The notes below the pieces were generated by a model. That model did no database searches. It had not been told where the DNA came from and saw only the letters and a list, made by a program, of their open reading frames with translations. A DNA stretch of 64,000 nucleotides from Cyclina sinensis (lineage: Eukaryota; Mollusca; Bivalvia; Venerida; Veneridae). This document shows, one piece after another, positions 58,490 to 64,000 of the stretch (its first letter is position 1; every line of letters begins with the position of its first letter). The translations under genes and the position numbers were made by a program. Where the stretch lies: positions 1,054,001 through 1,118,000 of the forward strand of contig JAAONU010000001.1 in assembly GCA_012932295.1 (NCBI GenBank), read 5' to 3'.

Positions 58490-58562
58490 GGAGCGGAGGA
58501 TCGATCTCGCGATCCCTGGGTTACCAGTCCAGTGCGTTACCACTGGACCACTGATCCGCTCC
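58490..58562 (-). repeat. tRNA-like 73-bp unit, copy B
   Basis: Minus-strand GGAGCGGATCAGTGG...CCGCTCC, exactly 73 nt with a perfect 7-bp end stem. It contains a B-box-like GATCGATCC and an anticodon-loop-like CTGGTAA that would read GGU. Same family as the copy at 36863-36935. It is flanked by unrelated sequence, and the D and T arms are imperfect. A SINE head is more likely than a working tRNA-Thr. Confidence 0.55.
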
Positions 58563-60783
58563 TCCATCAAATTTCACCGAAATGTTCCTTAAATAGTCCT
58601 CTATTGAAATTGCTCAAATGGTTCCGCTTAGACCCACAGCCAAGGTACTCAGGGAAGGGATCCAAAGCCACCATGCACCTCTTAGACTAAATCAGATTAA
58701 AGTTTACACGGTGTCTTACCAGAATCAGTTCAACCAGTATATAAATTAACAAAAATAAAAAATAAATAATGATAAATAAATCAGTTCAACCACCAAGTAT
58801 GTCGACAACTTAGATAACATTTTTATAGCATTTTTATTCGCCAGAATTTTTTTTTTTCTAAATAAAATGATTTCTGAACGTTCACTGTGTTTTCGACTGT
58901 CATGCACCTTGATCAACACTAATATAACTTGAATATAATCTTTATGTGGCTATCACGAACAGATAATTCATTTGTGAATTACCTAATACAAGTTCATTTC
59001 TGCATAACAACATTTTTAAAAAAAGATAAAACATTTATACGTAGCCCCCCTGCAAATTGCACTTTGTTATGAATTATATATGATATCAGTAACAAGTGTA
59101 GCAGCATTAAAAGATTTCTTCTGATTGAATTACTTAATAATTCATAGCAGCAGATTGAGCAAACGGTGAATCTTAAATAATTAATTAATGCCAATGAATT
59201 TGAAAGTCATTGTTGCTTTCTTGTGCAGAGGTAGCAAGATTCGTGAGCATAACGCGAGAATTTTGTGATATCATTTTGTGGAATCTCACCTGAGATGTGA
59301 TACGCAGCCGCCATGATGTAGCTGATAAGCCCGTACTAGCTAGGTTGTAAACACATTCGTATGTGTGTAAATTATTTGTTTGTCTTGCATATACCTAATA
59401 ACATTATAAGAGTTTTATTGAATCATGGTTTATTACGTTATTAGGGGTCAATGGCTACTACAGCATGGTCGATCTGAATTACGACAGACGGATAACATCA
59501 TGTAATGTATAAAACATTTCTATGAATATATGTGTTGGATTATTTCACTTTGTTATGAGGTACGTTTTCATTAATTGATAACAAAAAGCGTGAAGCAGTG
59601 AAAAAATATAATCAGATAGGATATATGTTAAAGTGATAACCAGCTTCGACTATTTCTGCTAATTACACCACCCCTCAAATCAAAATCAATTCTAACTTTA
59701 TAATGTATACTATACAGTCTGGAAAATAAATGCATTTAATATATAGGAACAGGAAAGTGAAACATTCATACAGATAAGTTTTGTTTTCAAGTTCTTACCA
59801 TGTTATCTAGCGCTGTATCCTATCTGTGCTCATGATGAGTCAGTCAGAAATAAAACTGTTTATACATGTATTGGCACTCCAACTCAGGGTCTCGTTGGGT
59901 GCCTGCCAAACTCGGCCGAAAGGATTCGAAACCCAGTATCCCTCCACTTTGTATTCTTATTCATATAGGGTTTGTATACTTCAATGAAGAAGTGAAAGCA
60001 ATAACTTTGAATCAGTTGTTAACAAATAATATGTGATAAGTTAGAAGATGAATACAAACTCCTGATTGAACGTTTATTGAACCATGATCTGAGAAAAAAA
60101 ATACATTAAGTTATTTTTGGAAAAGACCTACTGGAAGTAAAGGTAGAGATTAAAGATATAGTGATATTTGATTGGGTTTGTGTTCTTCATAATTAGCTAC
60201 TGCGAGAATCGGTTGTCTGAAGTTCGTTCCTTCTTCGCAATAATTACTGTATGTATGTACTGTTATACCACATGAGTCATGTTTTACTCAATGGAATCGG
60301 AAATAAACTTTATTATATTCTAACTGTACTTAAAAGAAAACTCACTGACAGGAAGTACTGAGTCACAAAAAGATTTATCATTTGTATTAACTTCCCTTTC
60401 TTTTCTTTTTTTTTTTTAATTTCTCATACAAAAAAGTCTGTTTTAAATGTAAATTTAATAATTTGGGAAGGAGAGGTGTTTTTTAAAAGTGTAACTAGTG
60501 TCATTAAAAAGGTGGCAAAATAATGATAACCATGAAAAAATGCCAAAAATATAGAAGGGAACAATTTTACACATATACAATGTAGACTGATTCTGCCTTT
60601 ATAAATTATAACGCCCTGCACATTTTGAAAAATGTTGAAAGTTTTCAAATAAATAATGGCTTTCTTTCTTTCTTTATTAATTCTTCAAAGTTTCAAAATA
60701 CTTTGTTAATGTGTTTGTTCATTATAAACTGAAATTTTATATATTTGTATATAATGACGGTTGCATCTATATTTAAGAAATAA

Positions 60784-60937
60784 TAAGTATCTAGGCGTGG
60801 TTTATCGTAGAATAACCCACGTTTTGAGTTCTTATGCGTAGGAATATATCACGAAGGCCGTAGGCCTGAGTGATATATTGTTTCGCATAAGAACGAAAAA
60901 CGCGGGTTATTCTACGATAAACCACAACTGGATACTT
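60784..60937. repeat. Foldback palindrome with 69-bp imperfect stem
   Basis: Arms 60784-60852 and 60870-60937 pair over their whole length. A central run of about 40 bp (GTGGTTTATCGTAGAATAACCC) is perfectly complementary. The 17-bp loop is itself palindromic (AGGCC-GTA-GGCCT). A further inverted pair, ATTCTAACACGA (60949) and TCGTGTTAGAAT (61594), suggests a larger element to about 61608. Confidence 0.75.
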
Positions 60938-61268
60938 GTTATTTCGATTCTAACACGACCAAACAATAAACCACATTGTGAAATAAGTGTTAACTACTTC
61001 TTACGATCGTAAAAACACTTGCGCGGTACACCCCTGGGTTTGGCCGTTAAAATTTCCTCCCTCGATATATGTAAGAGTTGGCTTCCACATAATAAGTTGA
61101 GTAATCCAATAAATGAACAAATAAACAACACACTTTTCATCAGTTGATACTTTCTTTTTTTATTACCACCTGTATGACGTCATATCGTTCTCATCTCATA
61201 ATATGTTCTCATCTTGTACAGTAGTTTGTTTAGTTGGCTTTTATTAGGTTGATATGACTATGTGTGGT

Positions 61269-61270
<2 letters not shown>

Positions 61271-61323
<53 letters not shown>
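61271..61323 (+). repeat. (TA)n microsatellite
   Basis: About 26 uninterrupted TA units. It also creates a spurious ORF with a YIYI run. Confidence 0.95.
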
Positions 61324-61326
<3 letters not shown>

Positions 61327-62458
61327 CGAGAGGTACTTTTGAGGATATGGCATTTGGTTGTAATTTTATTTTCATGTTAAAATTAAAATTACAAATAAAA
61401 CGTTTGGTTTGTCTTAGTGACGTATATTTACCAAAAAGGTATTTACAAACATCACGTGACTTTCATTCATAAAAATTTTATACGTGGGGTGACGGCGGTT
61501 CACGGAACAGCCAAAACAACAAGCGCACGCGAGTGGTATACTGCAGAATAACCCCGACTTTATTTTCTTCTTTGTATATATAGGCTATTTTTAGATCGTG
61601 TTAGAATTTATATTATTTTTTAATAGCCGTCATGTGCTATGGGCATTTTGATAATTTATTATAGCTTTCCTATATTTAGGACGAAATATAACGCAACTCT
61701 AAGAATACTGTGATTCACGGCGTTCGTGATTTCTGGAAACATCCCGGAAAAAAAAACGTTATATTTTTTATTGCACCAACATCAGAAGGTGTATAGAAGA
61801 TATTACAAATAGTAAAACTTTACTTCGTCAATAGTAAAACTTTACTTCTGACGATGATATCTTTTTTCTCACAAATAAAAAGTAAGTCGATCAAACACGA
61901 CAAATTCTGAAGATTGCAATAAGTCAAAACTACTTTCGATTGTATTGTTCTACAAGCTTATAGTATTGCATTTCTTTGAAACGTCGAAGGGCTAAGTTTC
62001 CGACTTGATCTTTAAAAAAGCAAGCATATTAACAGATACGGGGTTCCCGAAAGTCGTTGCACATATCATCGAAATGTTAAATGCTTTCTTTTCCTAACAG
62101 CTATTTCATAAAGAGTTAAGAGGTGTACACAAGAGGACCTGATCCGCCGTGTAATAATACCACCTGTTCAAGGCTAAAAGAAAGGAAAACATGAACATAC
62201 AGTCACTTTGAACGGTCTGTCTATCTATTTGAATACCGGCTGGCCTTATGTTCGACACCCGCTGAGCTGAGTGCATTATTTTAGATTGTTGGGGTCTAGT
62301 GCATCCCGTTCAAGAGACACTCTTGTTTTTGTTGTTGTTTTGTTTATACATGATCAATTTATAACACCGGTGCGTTCGGACCGATATCGGGTAAATGATG
62401 GAATATCGGCGTCGCCTTTTGATATCGTACCGACATCGGCCCGATATTGACTTTATTC

Positions 62459-62490
62459 AGGGTCTTTCAAATTTCTATATGAAAGACCCT
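62459..62490. repeat. Perfect hairpin AGGGTCTTTCA / TGAAAGACCCT
   Basis: 11-bp perfect stem with a 10-nt AT loop, at the inner edge of the left CCGATATCGG repeat cluster. It is probably a structural part of that repeat. Confidence 0.6.
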
Positions 62491-63060
62491 GCTTTATTCT
62501 TTAAAACTCGATTTTTGTCATGTGGACTTAAATGAAAAAAGTGCCGCGTAAATTGCGAAATTTTTAGGACTACGGCCTATTTCTGACTTGTAGAAATACT
62601 ACTAGAATCATTTTACGTGTCTTAATTCTACATGTACACCGGCTACATCCGGAGACTTGAATTTAGAAACTTTCGCGGCAAATAAGCCAAACAAGTAAGC
62701 AAGTTATAAAAACATCGATTTGTGTAATTAATTTGTTCAGTTATAGATTCATATCAAAGTCTATTTTATTTTGTATTAGTACTGAGATGTTTGTATTTTG
62801 CTTTGCACTCGATGCAGGAATACTGTTAAAGTAATGTAATTTCGCGACTGTTTTGGTTTTGTCAGTTTTAAATGGGTTGCATAAAATTATTCTTTAAATA
62901 CTGCTATAGTCTAGAAGAGATTGTGTCAAATTTAATGTTTTTTTGTATAAATTGGTTAATATTGAATTATTACAACTAGATTTCTTTCTACCCTAATAAG
63001 ATGTTGTATATGTGTCTTTTTCAGATGCTTAAATGAAAAGCAAAAAATGCACAGTTTCAG

Positions 63061-63177
63061 TTCTGGGAGTGGTTTCGTCTTGCCACCGACCAAGATGGTA
63101 ACTTCAAAACACGTCAAAAGGCTTCTCCATTAGAAACAAGCGGGAATGACGTTTCTAACATTCAGTCGGAATTGTAA
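63061..63177 (+). CDS. Possible terminal exon (hypothetical)
   Basis: After TTTCAG at 63055-63060 the frame FWEWFRLATDQDGNFKTR runs on for 38 codons to TAA (63175-63177). The composition is more protein-like than the surrounding AT-rich DNA. No matching upstream exon or known domain was found. It lies between CCGATATCGG repeats and might be part of that element. Weak. Confidence 0.2.
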   Translation, partial: FWEWFRLATDQDGNFKTRQKASPLETSGNDVSNIQSEL

Positions 63178-63789
63178 ATTTCTACTTAGGTTGACCGTTC
63201 TATTGGACAATCAGTTTAGAATGTGTTAGGAACTCGATAAATTCTTGCCAGGATGGGACCCTCAGTGAAACTTCAGTTTGTTGAAACAACTTGCTACTAA
63301 TTGAATTACTCAATTTACTTTTGTTACTCTGATTGTTTTTTGGAAGTGTGCAAAATACACATTTTTTTACACTGTCATTTGTTTATATATACATGCATTT
63401 AACTTTTGCTTATTACTGAATCTTTTATACTAATAAGAATTTGTTCATTTCAAGGTTTTGTTAATTTTCTGTTCCACTTTGTTTTAAAAATAAGTGTTAT
63501 ACAGAGATGTTTACTGCATTTTATGGTAAAAGTTTGAGGAATTTTAACATTCTCTTTTGTACTATTTATTGCATTTGTTTTCTTCATTTTTATATAATAA
63601 TATGCATGTATGTGATTTTTAAACTTATCCAGCATCTAGTCACAAGAAGTCATCTCTGTACTCAGACTGAATTTCATTGTGATGAATTTTGAGAATTAAA
63701 GAAACAATGATAAATTTCAAATAGTTTTGTTGTTTATATATTTAAGGGTAAACCATCTCTAATTAAATACTGTATAAAAGCAATGTAGG

Positions 63790-63950
63790 AATTACATCGG
63801 CTCATGATCTGTTGCCAGATATACAGCCGATATCGGACCGATATCGAGCCGGGTTGCACATCCGATATCGGGCCGATGTACATGCCGACATCGGACCGAC
63901 ATTGCAAACTATATCGGGCCGATGTCGGACCGATATGTAATGTTTGCTGG
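63790..63950. repeat. CCGATATCGG(A/G)CCGAT palindromic repeat cluster
   Basis: At least seven copies of the palindromic unit (variants GCCGATGTCGGACCGAT) occur within 160 bp, ending GTAATGTTTGCTGGGTAATTA. A shorter cluster at 62365-62455 carries the same motif. The two may be the ends of one element of about 1.6 kb. Confidence 0.65.
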
Positions 63951-64000
63951 GTAATTATCCAGTCAAATGTGTTACTGAACCAAGAAATATCTTTTAAAAT

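Larger units (their letters stand above)
57746..64000. other. Intergenic region, no recognised gene
   Basis: Contents: a tRNA-like unit (58490-58562), a foldback pair (60784-60937), a TA microsatellite (61271-61323), and a region bounded by CCGATATCGG-rich repeats (about 62365-63950) with a possible terminal exon at 63061-63177. The rest is AT-rich and featureless to inspection. Confidence 0.4.

Noticed and set aside
59880..59960. tRNA-like stretch with TTTCGAATCC on the minus strand
   Set aside because: B-box-like only; no A-box at the right distance and no closing stem.

Overview
The window is eukaryotic, AT-rich, mostly non-coding animal DNA. Genes are split into short exons by GT-AG introns, and the sequence is dense in small transposable elements. 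The gene set (DAPP1, KAT8/MOF, an EF-hand/death-domain protein, a short cysteine-rich secreted peptide) points to a mollusc. So do the repeat families, such as arrays built on GTGACCTTGACC and elements beginning TTTTAGCTCACCTGAGC. A marine bivalve is most likely. The species call is inference.

Four protein genes can be reconstructed by joining exons; almost every long single ORF is either a piece of one of these or noise. (1) 127-3917, +: the 3' seven exons of a calcineurin-B-like pseudo-EF-hand protein ending in a death domain; its 5' end lies outside the window. (2) 9564-15456, -: a DAPP1/Bam32 orthologue (SH2, conserved phospho-tyrosine linker, PH), convergent with gene 1. (3) 35008-35898, +: a two-exon secreted, very basic six-cysteine defensin-like peptide. 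(4) 43354-52109, +: the complete KAT8/MOF histone acetyltransferase in ten exons. One of its introns carries an extra in-frame 120-nt open segment with splice sites, a possible cassette exon inside the catalytic domain. A lone signal-peptide-like first exon sits at 30950-31015. Degraded coding debris includes an L1/Tx1-like reverse transcriptase (about 33.2-34.1 kb, -), a non-LTR RT tail (29.8-30.0 kb, +) and a hAT/ZBED fragment (40.4-40.6 kb, -).

The rest is a mosaic of non-autonomous mobile elements whose ends can be read directly. Two are MULE-like, with 9-bp target duplications, at 22762-23400 and 41936-43255; the second stops 98 bp before the KAT8 start codon. Five TTAA-flanked inverted-repeat elements occur, three of which carry a tRNA-like Pol III unit inside. 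A foldback element with GGGACGATACGGACC subrepeats (44221-45772) has one TTAA element nested in it. Tandem-array elements lie at 7.87-8.49, 17.15-17.52, 19.72-20.48, 26.3-28.3, 31.8-32.3 and 53.43-55.43 kb. Several tRNA-derived SINE-like units are present.

The most striking object is a 518-bp LTR element with no coding capacity (a TRIM) at 43635-44152 in KAT8 intron 1. Its two LTRs each contain a 5S-rRNA-like segment covering the Pol III internal promoter. This is the architecture of the plant Cassandra elements, here in an animal genome. KAT8 intron 1 and its 5' flank therefore hold four different element classes within 4 kb.
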